Assembly (NCBI RefSeq): GCF_004799755.1 | Contig: NZ_SLUB01000001.1 | Coordinates: 181,462-245,461, forward strand | Origin: Bacillus timonensis | Lineage (GTDB): Bacteria > Bacillota > Bacilli > Bacillales > Bacillaceae_L | DNA length: 64,000 bases | Direction of reading: 5' to 3' | Shown here: positions 19,446 through 28,525 of the stretch, piece by piece | Layout: the number at the start of each line of letters is the position of its first letter | Position numbering within the stretch: the first letter of the stretch is position 1 | The notes under the pieces: model-generated | What the model was told of the DNA's origin: nothing | What the model saw: the letters and a program-made list of their open reading frames with translations, nothing else | Database searches by the model: none | Made by a program: the position numbers and the translations under genes

Positions 19446-21578
19446 ATGCTCATGATTAAAAAGAAAAAATCACATGTCCCTTTTCGTTTAAATATGTTAT
19501 TTTTTGCTGTCTTTTTACTGTTTTCAGCCCTGATTTTACGACTTGGGGTTGTTCAAATTGTTCACGGTGAAAAGTTTCAAAAGGAAGTTGAAAAAACAGA
19601 AAATGAAATTGTCAATCTTCCTGTTCCACGGGGGAAGATTTATGACAAAAATGGAAATATCATTGTGGATAATAAAGCTTTAAATGCTATCACATACACT
19701 CGTGCAAGAGACACGAAACAAGAGGATATCCTAAAAGTTGCGGAAACCCTAGCAAAGTTTATTGATATGGATACGGAAAAAGTCACAGAGCGTGATTTAA
19801 AAGATTTCTGGATGCTAATAAATCCAGACGAAGCAAAAGAAAAGGTTCAGCAAGAATTACAGAAAGTAGAGAATGGAGAGATAGAACTTTCAAATAAAGA
19901 AATTTATAAACTCCAAATCGAGAGAATTACGGAAGAAGACCTTGAAGAGATAACTGAGCCTGAGTTAGAGGTAGCGGCGGTATTCCGTGAAATGACAAAG
20001 GGCTATGCACTCGTCCCACAGATTGTTAAAAATGAGAATGTAACCCCTGAGGAGTATGCAATTGTCAGTGAGAACCTTGAGCATTTGCCAGGCGTCAACA
20101 CCACAACCGATTGGGTACGAGATTATAAATATGATTTCACGTTAAAATCGATACTTGGCAGAATCTCGAATACGGATGAAGGTCTCCCAGGTGAAAAACT
20201 TGATTATTATTTAGCACGAGGCTATAACCGTAATGACCGTGTTGGCTTAAGCTATCTGGAGGCACAATATGAATCTGTATTACATGGTCAAAAGACTAAG
20301 GTGGAAAATGTCATTAAAGGTAATGCCGTGCAGGAAACCATTTTAATATCTGAAGGACAAAGGGGAAGTGACCTTGTTCTTACCATTGACATGGAACTAC
20401 AGCAAGCGGTTGAACAAATCATTGAAGAACAGATGCTGGCTCATAAACAATTTCGTAACACAGAATATCTTGACCACGCATTTGTTGTCATGATGAATCC
20501 TAATACAGGTGAAATATTAAGTATGGCCGGCAAGCGTTATACAAAAGGAAAAGATGGCAAGATGGTGTTCGAGGATTATGCTCTTGGGACCATGAATGCC
20601 GCATATGAGATGGGGTCCACTGTCAAAGGTGCGACCATGTTAACTGGTTATGATACTGGAGTCATTGATATTGGTTCGATGTACTATGATACTCCAATAA
20701 GAATTAAAGGCACGCCTACAAAGTCATCATGGAAAAACTTAGGCTGGACGAATGATCTTAAAGCACTCGAAATGTCATCCAACGTATACATGTTTAGGAC
20801 GTTTCTTGATTTAGCAGGTGGACATTATGTCCCTGAAAATGCGATTTCGATTGATTATGATGCATTTCGTACGGCTCGAAATTATTTTAGTCAGTTTGGC
20901 TTAGGTGTGAAGACAGGAATTGATTTACCAGGTGAAGCTTCAGGATATACTGGTCCATTGTTTGGACCAGGTTTATTAATGGACTTGGCGATTGGACAAT
21001 ATGACACGTATACAACCTTACAGTTAGCACAGTATGTGTCAACAATTGCCAATGACGGATATAGATTGCAACCGAAGATTGTAAGGCAAATTCATCAGCC
21101 AACGATGGAAGAAGATGAATTAGGACCGATACAAAAGCCATTTGAAACAACCGTTTTAAACAAAGTTGAAATAGACCAGAAGTATTTCGATCGGGTTCAA
21201 CAAGGATTTAAGCTCGTGTTCCAAGGATCAAATGGTACGGCTCGTAGTGTATTTGCAGGTAAACCATATAATCCTGCTGGAAAAACAGGTACAGCCCAAT
21301 CCTTTATTAATGGGATAGAAGCTGTAAATAGTACACTTGTTGGGTATGCACCATTTGACAACCCTGAGGTAGCCTTTGCTGTAGTCATACCGTATGCATA
21401 TTATGGAAACACATCTCATAATATGAACCTTAAAGTTGGGGAAGCAATTTTAGATAAATATTTTGAACTAAAAGAAAAGAGAGCTACACAACCACAACAA
21501 AAAACAGAGGCAACAGAAACAACAGAAACAGAGCAAGAAACACCAACTGAAGACGGTGAAGCACAAGGAACTGAATAA
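19446..21578 (+). CDS. pbpA: Class B penicillin-binding protein PBP2A
   Basis: Start at ATG 19446 (AAAGGT 5 nt upstream); an ATG at 19452 is an alternative. 710 residues. Cytoplasmic basic tip, one membrane anchor (FFAVFLLFSALILRLGVV), PBP dimerisation domain opening with PRGKIYDKNG, then the transpeptidase domain with SxxK at Ser391 (GSTVK), SxN at 444-446 and KTGTA at 613. Ends in a Thr/Glu/Gln-rich tail. Peptide cross-linking for side-wall elongation, as for B. subtilis PbpA, which is also next to pstS. Confidence 0.94.
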   Translation: MLMIKKKKSHVPFRLNMLFFAVFLLFSALILRLGVVQIVHGEKFQKEVEKTENEIVNLPVPRGKIYDKNGNIIVDNKALNAITYTRARDTKQEDILKVAETLAKFIDMDTEKVTERDLKDFWMLINPDEAKEKVQQELQKVENGEIELSNKEIYKLQIERITEEDLEEITEPELEVAAVFREMTKGYALVPQIVKNENVTPEEYAIVSENLEHLPGVNTTTDWVRDYKYDFTLKSILGRISNTDEGLPGEKLDYYLARGYNRNDRVGLSYLEAQYESVLHGQKTKVENVIKGNAVQETILISEGQRGSDLVLTIDMELQQAVEQIIEEQMLAHKQFRNTEYLDHAFVVMMNPNTGEILSMAGKRYTKGKDGKMVFEDYALGTMNAAYEMGSTVKGATMLTGYDTGVIDIGSMYYDTPIRIKGTPTKSSWKNLGWTNDLKALEMSSNVYMFRTFLDLAGGHYVPENAISIDYDAFRTARNYFSQFGLGVKTGIDLPGEASGYTGPLFGPGLLMDLAIGQYDTYTTLQLAQYVSTIANDGYRLQPKIVRQIHQPTMEEDELGPIQKPFETTVLNKVEIDQKYFDRVQQGFKLVFQGSNGTARSVFAGKPYNPAGKTGTAQSFINGIEAVNSTLVGYAPFDNPEVAFAVVIPYAYYGNTSHNMNLKVGEAILDKYFELKEKRATQPQQKTEATETTETEQETPTEDGEAQGTE

Positions 21579-21585
21579 TGATTAA

Positions 21586-21619
21586 GAAAAGCCTAGCGGA
21601 TTCGCTAGGCTTTTTTCTA
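21586..21619 (+). terminator. Terminator after pbpA
   Basis: Stem AAGCCTAGCG / CGCTAGGCTT with a GATT loop and a T run. Confidence 0.88.
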
Positions 21620-21666
21620 TGCAAGTTCATCGACAAAAATAGGGTATATTCATCATTTTCTTCAAA

Positions 21667-21705
21667 TTTACAAAACCTTTACAGTCAGTTCATATGAGAT
21701 TAATA
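21667..21705 (+). promoter_or_regulatory. PhoP-binding Pho box of the pst operon
   Basis: Four hexamers at exact 11-bp periodicity: TTTACA, TTTACA, TTCATA, TTAATA (starts 21667, 21678, 21689, 21700), each separated by 5 bp. The B. subtilis PhoP box is TT(A/T/C)ACA repeats with 5-bp spacing, so the first two are perfect and the next two decay. Located about 70 bp before pstS. Confidence 0.82.
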
Positions 21706-21771
21706 GTATACGAGTATTCTTATTTTTGTAAGACATAGCAAGACTAACTCAATCTTAGGGGGAATTAAGGA

Positions 21772-22758
21772 ATGAAACACTTAAAGTTCTTAGGTTTAGC
21801 AATGATTACAATCGCGATGCTTGTTTTAGTTGCATGTGGTAATGACGAAAGCAACACAGAAGGTGACGAGTCAAAAACAGGTAATGGTGGTGCAGCTGAA
21901 GAAAAATTAGAGGGCAGCGTTGTGATCGATGGATCTGGTACTGTATTTCCTTTTATGTCTAAAATGGCTGAAAATTATATGACAAATGAACAAGAAGATG
22001 TATCCGTTGAGGTTAGCCGTGCTGGAACAAGTGCTGGTTTCAAAAAGTTTTTAGTTGAAGAAGGCGGAACAGATTTCAATGATGCTTCACGTAAAATGAA
22101 AGACGAGGAAGCAGCGACTGCTGAGGATCTTGGAATTGAGGTTAAGGAATTAAAAGTTGCACTTGACGGCTTAACATTTGTTGTTAACCCTGAAAACGAT
22201 TGGGTAGAAGAACTTACACAACAAGAAGTGATTGATATTTTCTTAGCAAGTGCTGGTAAGAAAAACTGGTCAGATGTACGCTCTGATTTCCCAAATGAGC
22301 CAATTAAAACATATGGTCCTAACGAAAACCACGGTACTTATGAGTTCTTCTGGGAAAACATTCTAGATGAGCAAGATCTTGTAGCTGAAGCAAATTTACA
22401 ACAAGAATATTCTACATTAGTAGACTTGGTTTCTAAGGATAAAAATGCAATTGCATTCTTCGGATATGGATATGCAGCTAGTAACACAGATAAAGTTAAA
22501 ATTGTAAAAATTGATTTTGGTAACGGTCCTGTTGAACCAAACCTAGATACAATCAGTGAAGATGGTGACTATGCTCCATTTACTAGACCAGTATTTACGT
22601 ACCTTAATGTAAATATGGCTAAAGAAAAGGCCCAAGTATTAGACTATGCCATTTACACAATGAAAAATGCAGCTAGTGTAGCATCTGAAACTGGATTTGC
22701 TCCACTTCCAGATGCAGAATTACAAAAAGCAGTTGAAGAATTAGAAGGTTTAAAATAA
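21772..22758 (+). CDS. pstS: Phosphate ABC transporter substrate-binding lipoprotein
   Basis: 328 residues. Lipoprotein signal with lipobox LVAC (Cys22), Ser/Gly/Glu linker, then a periplasmic-type phosphate-binding domain starting EGSVVIDGSGTVFPFM, with VSRAGTSAGFKKF and a later GPNENHGTYEFF. Captures phosphate outside the membrane for PstCAB. RBS GGGGGAATTAAGG before ATG 21772. Controlled by the Pho box above, and separated from pstC by a hairpin that may set a higher pstS level. Confidence 0.96.
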   Translation: MKHLKFLGLAMITIAMLVLVACGNDESNTEGDESKTGNGGAAEEKLEGSVVIDGSGTVFPFMSKMAENYMTNEQEDVSVEVSRAGTSAGFKKFLVEEGGTDFNDASRKMKDEEAATAEDLGIEVKELKVALDGLTFVVNPENDWVEELTQQEVIDIFLASAGKKNWSDVRSDFPNEPIKTYGPNENHGTYEFFWENILDEQDLVAEANLQQEYSTLVDLVSKDKNAIAFFGYGYAASNTDKVKIVKIDFGNGPVEPNLDTISEDGDYAPFTRPVFTYLNVNMAKEKAQVLDYAIYTMKNAASVASETGFAPLPDAELQKAVEELEGLK

Positions 22759-22771
22759 TAGTTTCAAACTG

Positions 22772-22801
22772 AAGATGAGGGCATTCTTTGCTTCTCATCT
22801 T
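22772..22801 (+). terminator. Hairpin in the pstS-pstC gap (likely attenuator or mRNA stabiliser)
   Basis: Arms AAGATGAG and CTCATCTT enclose 14 nt. There is no clear T run, so partial read-through into pstC is expected. Confidence 0.5.
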
Positions 22802-22871
22802 TAGCCTGATGATAGATAGAAAAAATATTTTGGTCTTGATAAATGATGAAATGGATTGAAGGGAGTTTATC

Positions 22872-23813
22872 ATGAAGGAAGGTTCTAAAGATTTAAATGT
22901 GCGTGAACTGATTTCACAAAATAAAAGCACTAAAAGTATGAACACATTCATTGAAAAAGCCATTCCAAAAGGTTTGCTTATCATTGCGATTGTCTCCATT
23001 TTAACAACAATTGGAATTGTTTTTACTCTTCTATTTGAAACATTCGAGTTTTTTAAACGTGTACCATTTCTTGATTTCTTTACTGGTACAGTTTTAAAAC
23101 CCCTCGGTGATAATGCTCAGTTTGGGGTTTTACCTCTATTAACCGGGACAGTTATTTCATCGGCTATAGCAATGTTGGTTGCAATTCCGATCGGTATGAT
23201 GTCTGCCATATATTTAAGTGAGTATGCTTCAGACCGAGTTAGAAGGATTTTAAAGCCAATTCTTGAAATTCTTGCTGGGATTCCGACAATTGTCTATGGT
23301 TTCTTTGCTTTAACGTTCGTGACACCTCTATTACAACATATTGTTCCTGGTCTTCAACCTACTAATATCCTTAGTCCAGGTATTGTAATGGGAATAATGA
23401 TTATTCCTATGGTAGCATCTTTATCGGAGGATGCGATGAGCGCTGTGCCAAATGCTATGAGGGAAGGCGCGCTAGGACTTGGCTCTACAAAACTTGAAGT
23501 GACATGGAAGGTTGTTATTCCTGCTGCAATGTCTGGAATTATTGCATCTTTTGTTCTTGGTATATCTCGAGCAATTGGTGAAACAATGATTGTTACTCTT
23601 GCTAGTGGAAGTACCAAGAACTTTACTTTTGATATTACTCAATCAATGCAAACAATGACTTCTTATATTGTTGAAGTTAATAGTGGTGATGCACCTGCTG
23701 GCTCAACTTTATATTATAGTTTATATGCAGTAGCGATTACACTATTCGTATTTACATTAGTTATGAACTTACTTGCACAATATATTTCTCGCAAGTTTAA
23801 GGAGGAATATTAA
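22872..23813 (+). CDS. pstC: Phosphate ABC transporter permease PstC
   Basis: 313 residues with six membrane helices and the ABC permease EAA-type loop (MREGALGLGSTKLEVTWKVV). LAGIPTIVYGFFAL and SRAIGETMIV are typical of PstC. RBS GAAGGGAG before ATG 22872. Ends 1 base before pstA. Confidence 0.95.
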   Translation: MKEGSKDLNVRELISQNKSTKSMNTFIEKAIPKGLLIIAIVSILTTIGIVFTLLFETFEFFKRVPFLDFFTGTVLKPLGDNAQFGVLPLLTGTVISSAIAMLVAIPIGMMSAIYLSEYASDRVRRILKPILEILAGIPTIVYGFFALTFVTPLLQHIVPGLQPTNILSPGIVMGIMIIPMVASLSEDAMSAVPNAMREGALGLGSTKLEVTWKVVIPAAMSGIIASFVLGISRAIGETMIVTLASGSTKNFTFDITQSMQTMTSYIVEVNSGDAPAGSTLYYSLYAVAITLFVFTLVMNLLAQYISRKFKEEY

Positions 23814-23814
23814 A

Positions 23815-24699
23815 ATGAAATATGTAGATGCTGCACAGGTGCAAAAGAAACTTAATTTACGATTAGCCATTAATAAAATTGCAAAAACGATATTTTTAAT
23901 TTCAATTTTATTCAGCTTAGTCGTTTTAATCATACTTTTTTATCGTGTCATTTCCCAAAGTCTTGGTTGGATCGACATTCAATTTTTAACGAATAAGTTA
24001 TCAACTGTTGCTGAAAAAGCCGGGATTATGGGTGCAATTCTTGGAACCCTTTGGTTAATGATCGTAGTAGCTCCAATTACACTAATACTTGGTGTTGGAA
24101 CGGCTATTTATCTTGAAGAGTATGCTACAAAAGGACGCCTTCAACGCTTTATTCAAACAAATATTTCCAACCTTGCAGGTGTTCCTTCTATTGTATTTGG
24201 AATTTTAGGATTAACTGTTTTTGTCCGTGGATTAGGATTAGGAAATATTGTATTAGCTGGTGGACTCACAATGTCACTATTGGTACTTCCTATCGTTGTT
24301 GTGGCAAGTCAAGAAGCGATTCGTGCTGTGCCTAACTTTTTACGGGAAGCTTCATACGGAATGGGCGCTACAAAATGGCAAACGATTAAAAACGTTGTAT
24401 TACCAGCGTCGTTACCAGGAATTTTAACAGGAGCTATTTTGGCTCTGTCAAGGGCAATCGGAGAAACGGCTCCACTTGTTGTTCTAGGAATTCCAGCCTT
24501 ATTAATTCCGTTTCCTGATAGTATTTTTGATAAGTTTACCGTAATGCCAATGCAAATTTATTACTGGACACTTGATTCTGCACTGGTTGCTGAATATGCT
24601 AATCTAGCAGCAGCGACAATTGTGATTTTGCTACTTATTTTATTCTTAATGAATTCAATTGCAATCATGATTCGAAACAAGTTCCAAAGAAGGTTCTAA
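23815..24699 (+). CDS. pstA: Phosphate ABC transporter permease PstA
   Basis: 294 residues from ATG 23815, with TTAAGGAGG upstream inside the end of pstC. Six membrane helices, and the loop FLREASYGMGATKWQTIKNV with SRAIGETAPLVVLG. Pairs with PstC to form the channel. Confidence 0.95.
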   Translation: MKYVDAAQVQKKLNLRLAINKIAKTIFLISILFSLVVLIILFYRVISQSLGWIDIQFLTNKLSTVAEKAGIMGAILGTLWLMIVVAPITLILGVGTAIYLEEYATKGRLQRFIQTNISNLAGVPSIVFGILGLTVFVRGLGLGNIVLAGGLTMSLLVLPIVVVASQEAIRAVPNFLREASYGMGATKWQTIKNVVLPASLPGILTGAILALSRAIGETAPLVVLGIPALLIPFPDSIFDKFTVMPMQIYYWTLDSALVAEYANLAAATIVILLLILFLMNSIAIMIRNKFQRRF

Positions 24700-24726
24700 T
24701 CTGAATAAAGGGGAGAAACTCAAAAG

Positions 24727-25533
24727 ATGACATTCCAAGTAATTACAAATAATAATGAAAAAAAAGATCAAACAGATAAAAAAATTGTGTATGATACAAA
24801 GGATTTAAATCTATGGTATGGTGAAGACCATGCATTAAAAAATATTAACTTTCCAATCTATGAAAACGAAGTAACGGCGATCATTGGACCGTCAGGCTGT
24901 GGAAAATCAACCTATATTAAAACATTAAACCGTATGGTAGAATTAGTACCAATCGTACGCATTTCAGGGGAGATTTTATACAGAGGCAAAAATATTTTTG
25001 ATAAATCTTATAAAGAAGAAGAACTAAGAACCCGAGTGGGAATGGTATTCCAAAAGCCAAACCCGTTTCCAAAATCTATTTACGACAATATTGCCTATGG
25101 ACCACGAATTCATGGAATTCGAAATAAAAAGATATTAGATGAAATTGTGGAAAAAAGTCTACGTGGGGCGGCGATTTGGGATGAGGTAAAAGACCGTCTT
25201 CATGAAAATGCATATGGCCTTTCTGGTGGTCAGCAACAAAGAATTTGTATTGCAAGATGTCTAGCAATTGAACCTGATGTGATTCTAATGGATGAGCCAA
25301 CTTCAGCACTTGATCCCATTTCAACTTTGAAAATTGAAGAGCTCGTTCAGGAACTTAAGCAAGACTTTAGCATTATCATCGTTACGCATAATATGCAGCA
25401 AGCAGCACGTATCTCTGATCGAACAGCATTTTTCCTAAGTGGAGAAGTCATCGAATATGAAAAAACGGATAAAATGTTCTCAAACCCATACGATAAACGC
25501 ACAGAAGACTACATCACAGGTCGTTTTGGTTAA
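24727..25533 (+). CDS. pstB: Phosphate ABC transporter ATP-binding protein PstB
   Basis: 268 residues. Walker [15 protein letters not shown]-type Q loop ([14 protein letters not shown]), signature LSGGQQQR, Walker [14 protein letters not shown], switch histidine in [19 protein letters not shown] upstream. Only one pstB is present here, whereas B. subtilis has two (pstBA, pstBB). Confidence 0.96.
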   Translation: MTFQVITNNNEKKDQTDKKIVYDTKDLNLWYGEDHALKNINFPIYENEVTAIIGPSGCGKSTYIKTLNRMVELVPIVRISGEILYRGKNIFDKSYKEEELRTRVGMVFQKPNPFPKSIYDNIAYGPRIHGIRNKKILDEIVEKSLRGAAIWDEVKDRLHENAYGLSGGQQQRICIARCLAIEPDVILMDEPTSALDPISTLKIEELVQELKQDFSIIIVTHNMQQAARISDRTAFFLSGEVIEYEKTDKMFSNPYDKRTEDYITGRFG

Positions 25534-25571
25534 ATAATATGAGTAAATAAAATAGATAAGGGGAGAAGAGT

Positions 25572-26231
25572 ATGGCTATACGCACGACATTGGATAAAGA
25601 TTTAGATCGCCTTAAAGATCTACTCATTGAAATGGTAAATTTATCAAAAACGGCTGTTGAAAAATCAGTGCAGTCACTTGCGCACCAAAATATTGAAATG
25701 GCAGAGCAAAACATTGAAGAAGACCAAAAGATTAACGACATCGAAGAAAAAATTAATAACTTAATTATTCAATTAATCGCCCAACAACAGCCTGTTGCAT
25801 CTGACCTGCGCACCATTATTGCGGGTTTGAAAATCTCAAACGATATTGAGAGAATTGGCGACCTTGCAGTAAATATTGCCAAATCCGTAATCCATATCGG
25901 TGCAGGACCACTCATCAAGCCGATTGTGGATATTCCTAGAATGGCGGATATGGCATTGGACATGTTGAATAATGTAATTAAAGCCTATATCGAAAAAGAC
26001 ATTGAACTTGCGATTACAACAGCTAAGGCTGATGATGAGGTTGATGCTTTATACGGAAAAATTATTAAAGAACTCCTTGAATTAGTGCCAAGCAAACCTG
26101 ATTCATTTAATCAAATTTCTCAGCTATCCTTTGTTGCCCGTAATCTTGAACGGATTGCAGACCATACTACCAATATGTCTGAGCATATCATTTTTATGGT
26201 GAAAGGAAAAAACGTCGATTTAAATGCATAA
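25572..26231 (+). CDS. phoU: Phosphate signalling protein PhoU
   Basis: 219 residues, all-helical, with two PhoU repeats: KISNDIERIGDLAVNIAKS and VARNLERIADHTTNMSEH. PhoU restrains phosphate uptake and Pho signalling in bacteria that have it; B. subtilis has no phoU in its pst operon, so this differs from the model. Last gene of the operon, followed by a terminator. Confidence 0.95.
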   Translation: MAIRTTLDKDLDRLKDLLIEMVNLSKTAVEKSVQSLAHQNIEMAEQNIEEDQKINDIEEKINNLIIQLIAQQQPVASDLRTIIAGLKISNDIERIGDLAVNIAKSVIHIGAGPLIKPIVDIPRMADMALDMLNNVIKAYIEKDIELAITTAKADDEVDALYGKIIKELLELVPSKPDSFNQISQLSFVARNLERIADHTTNMSEHIIFMVKGKNVDLNA

Positions 26232-26235
26232 AAAG

Positions 26236-26270
26236 AAACTCAAGCCTCATCAAAAAGGCTTGAGTTTTTT
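26236..26270. terminator. Bidirectional terminator after phoU
   Basis: Stem AACTCAAGCCT / AGGCTTGAGTT with T runs on both sides, between phoU and the convergent small gene at 26269-26355. Confidence 0.85.
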
Positions 26271-26355
26271 ATGTAAACAAATAGTAAATCGTCCCGTAAA
26301 CAATAGTTGATATGATTATTCCGATTGCGATTCCGCGTAATAAATTCTTATCCAT
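26269..26355 (-). CDS. 28-residue putative membrane peptide
   Basis: Starts MDKNLLRGIAIGIII and continues with STIVYGTIYYLFT: a single membrane helix with a short charged N-terminus. Its ATG shares one base with the stop of the upstream gene (TGATG), a classic coupling arrangement, and GGGGCTG lies upstream. It ends at the edge of the shared terminator. Family unknown; the tight coupling is the main support that it is translated. Confidence 0.6.
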   Translation of the reverse strand: MDKNLLRGIAIGIIISTIVYGTIYYLFT

Positions 26356-26714
26356 CAAAGCAGCCCCATTTTCTTTGCCTGTTCTAAGATCAGCCGAACT
26401 TCTTCTACTGGTAAATTCGTTTTATGTCCGATTTCTTCATAGCTCAAGCCTTTATCATACAAAGATAAAATGGAAGCATTCGATAAAGACATGGCACTTG
26501 CTTGAGGAGGTCCCATCTCATAATCGATATCATTTGTAAGAAGTTCTTCCTCAAGGATCTTCATTTTTTTCTTTAACAGATAGGTTTCCTGAACCACAGA
26601 AAGAGAAAGTTGATCAATTTCTTCTTGCATCATTTTAATTCGGTCTTTTCCATAAAAGGAGATGACAAGAAGAAGGATTGCGATACCCAATAATATAATA
26701 AATGCGTATTCCAT
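26355..26714 (-). CDS. Membrane-anchored coiled-coil protein with C-terminal HTH-like segment
   Basis: 119 residues from ATG 26714 (TGGAGTGA upstream). One N-terminal membrane helix (YAFIILLGIAILLLVISFY), a helical coiled-coil-like part (residues about 25-60), a short linker, then ILSLYDKGLSYEEIGHKTNL plus PVEEVRLILEQAKKMG, which reads like a helix-turn-helix. The layout resembles SwrB/DUF6115-type proteins and small genes near pst in B. subtilis; I cannot assign it firmly. Confidence 0.72.
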   Translation of the reverse strand: MEYAFIILLGIAILLLVISFYGKDRIKMMQEEIDQLSLSVVQETYLLKKKMKILEEELLTNDIDYEMGPPQASAMSLSNASILSLYDKGLSYEEIGHKTNLPVEEVRLILEQAKKMGLL

Positions 26715-26907
26715 ATCTTCACTCCATTCCATACTAATCTTAACGTAACTTATGAATGTGGACAACATTTTGTACACTAGTAAATTGTATTTTGATATAG
26801 TAATTAAGAAATTGCATTCTCAAAAAAATAGGACTGGAATTTTAATTAGTAAAATGGTATGATAGGTAAGTCTGATTAATGCTTTATATGTTTGGAGGGA
26901 AATAAAG

Positions 26908-27057
26908 ATGCGTGTAAAAATCACTTTAGCTTGCACTGAAACTGGTGATCGTAATTATATTACAACTAAAAATAAGCGTAACAACCCTGACCGTCTTGAA
27001 CTTAAGAAATATTGCCCAAGACTTAAAAAGGTTACTCTACACCGCGAAACAAAGTAA
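26908..27057 (+). CDS. rpmG: 50S ribosomal protein L33 (zinc-free type)
   Basis: 49 residues: [18 protein letters not shown], then [17 protein letters not shown] and a tail ending TLHRETK. RBS TTGGAGGGA before ATG 26908. Zinc-binding L33 has two CxxC pairs; here only Cys9 and one later Cys (KYCPRL) remain, so it should not bind zinc. A terminator follows directly. Confidence 0.95.
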   Translation: MRVKITLACTETGDRNYITTKNKRNNPDRLELKKYCPRLKKVTLHRETK

Positions 27058-27089
27058 CAGTAGGAAAGCAATTTCCTGCTGTTTTTTTT
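27057..27089 (+). terminator. Terminator after rpmG
   Basis: Stem ACAGTAGGAA / TTTCCTGCTGT and a T run of eight. Confidence 0.85.
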
Positions 27090-27129
27090 ATATTATATAA
27101 TCAAAGTAATATAGAGGGAGGGGATTACG

Positions 27130-27699
27130 ATGAAGACAAAACAGGACTTGAGAAAAGAAATGAAAGGGACTTTACGTTCGATTGATAAAGGTACATTAAA
27201 TCAACACTCAGAGGAAATCACGAAACATGTCCTTTCATTGCCAGAGTGGTTGAATGCGAAGACAATTGGTATTACCATCTCTGGGGATTATGAGGTAAAT
27301 ACAACATATTTAATTGAAAAAGCATGGGAATTAAATAAACGAGTGGCTGTTCCAAAATGTCATCCAAAGACAAAGACAATGACATTCCGTGAAATTACAT
27401 CATTTTCACAGCTAGAGGTCGTCTATTATGGATTACAGGAACCAATTGAGGAACAAACAGAAGAGGTTGTACATAATGAAATAGATGTTATATTCGTCCC
27501 TGGCTTAAGCTTCATGACAAGCGGATATCGACTTGGCCACGGCGGAGGTTATTATGACCGATATTTAACAGATTATCAAGGAAATACTGTTTCCTTGGCG
27601 TTTCCGGAACAGCTAGTAGAGGAACTACCTGTTGAGGCATTTGATATTCCAGTCCAGAAAATCGTGACAAACACAAAGGTTATCATTGCCCATGAGTAA
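27130..27699 (+). CDS. yqgN: 5-formyltetrahydrofolate cyclo-ligase
   Basis: 189 residues. ATP-dependent conversion of 5-formyl-THF to 5,10-methenyl-THF. N-terminal KQDLRKEMKGTL, then VPGLSFMTSGYRLGHGGGYY with the nucleotide/folate-site RLGHGGGYYDRY motif. RBS TAGAGGGAGG before ATG 27130. Overlaps the DUF92 gene by 8 bases. Confidence 0.93.
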   Translation: MKTKQDLRKEMKGTLRSIDKGTLNQHSEEITKHVLSLPEWLNAKTIGITISGDYEVNTTYLIEKAWELNKRVAVPKCHPKTKTMTFREITSFSQLEVVYYGLQEPIEEQTEEVVHNEIDVIFVPGLSFMTSGYRLGHGGGYYDRYLTDYQGNTVSLAFPEQLVEELPVEAFDIPVQKIVTNTKVIIAHE

Positions 27700-28483
27700 T
27701 CTTCTGATTCAAATCCTTGCTTCCGTTATTGTAGCGGTAGTGGGGTATCGTCTTAAATCGTTAACCATAAGTGGGGCTGCTGGAACTATTATTGTAGGAA
27801 GTGCTGTGTCGGTCGGCTTTGGCTATCGGGGCTTGCTATTATTAGGTCTCTTCTTTGCTAGTTCGAGCTTATGGAGCAAATTCAAATCAGGAAATAAAGA
27901 TAGCCTCCAAAATAAAGTGGAAAAAGGGGAGCAACGGGATATCATCCAAGTCCTAGCTAATGGAGGTGTCGCCTCTGTTGCAAGTTTATTATTTATATGG
28001 ACTGATTCATTAATTTGGCTACGCTTTTTTATTGGCTCCATCGCAGCAGCAAATGCTGACACCTGGGCTTCAGAGATTGGAACACTTAGTAAAAAGAAGC
28101 CATTTCTTATTACAAAAATGAGGCGGGTGGATGCAGGGACATCAGGGGCCGTATCATTATTAGGAACGATTGCTGGTTTTTTAGGTTCGTTTCTTATTGC
28201 TGTCGTTTCATTTTTTGTCTGGCCAGAACTTTCAGTCATACTTTTAGTTGGACTTACCTTGGTGGGTTTCAGTGGAAATGTAATTGATACGATAATGGGA
28301 GCAACCGTCCAAGTCGTTTATAAATGCTCCGTCTGTAGCTTGGAAACAGAAAAAAAGGTCCACTGTGGACAAGAAACAACATATTTAAAAGGGCTTCGCT
28401 TCTGCAATAATGATGTTGTGAATTTTTTCTCCATCCTCTTTGCGTCTGGACTTGGGACATATTTCCTTTCGCATATAGGATAA
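27692..28483 (+). CDS. DUF92/TMEM19 family membrane protein with cysteine insert
   Basis: 263 residues; ATG 27692 overlaps the end of yqgN (a TTG at 27686 is possible). About seven helices. Core motifs ADTWASEIGTLSKKKPFLIT and GTSGAVSLLGTIAG are DUF92 signatures. Plant and cyanobacterial relatives (VTE6) are phytyl-phosphate kinases; the bacillar substrate is unknown. A loop near the C-terminus has Cys212-x2-Cys215, His224-Cys225 and Cys238, which could bind a metal. Confidence 0.85.
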   Translation: MSNLLIQILASVIVAVVGYRLKSLTISGAAGTIIVGSAVSVGFGYRGLLLLGLFFASSSLWSKFKSGNKDSLQNKVEKGEQRDIIQVLANGGVASVASLLFIWTDSLIWLRFFIGSIAAANADTWASEIGTLSKKKPFLITKMRRVDAGTSGAVSLLGTIAGFLGSFLIAVVSFFVWPELSVILLVGLTLVGFSGNVIDTIMGATVQVVYKCSVCSLETEKKVHCGQETTYLKGLRFCNNDVVNFFSILFASGLGTYFLSHIG

Positions 28484-28525
28484 AATGAAAGGGATAATCA
28501 AAAAGTATATCTAGGAGGGATAAAA

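Noticed and set aside
27090..27129. CRISPR, insertion sequences, phage or tRNA genes anywhere in the window
   Set aside because: I looked for regular direct repeats, transposase motifs, integrase motifs and tRNA cloverleaf ends and saw none. Not a computed search.
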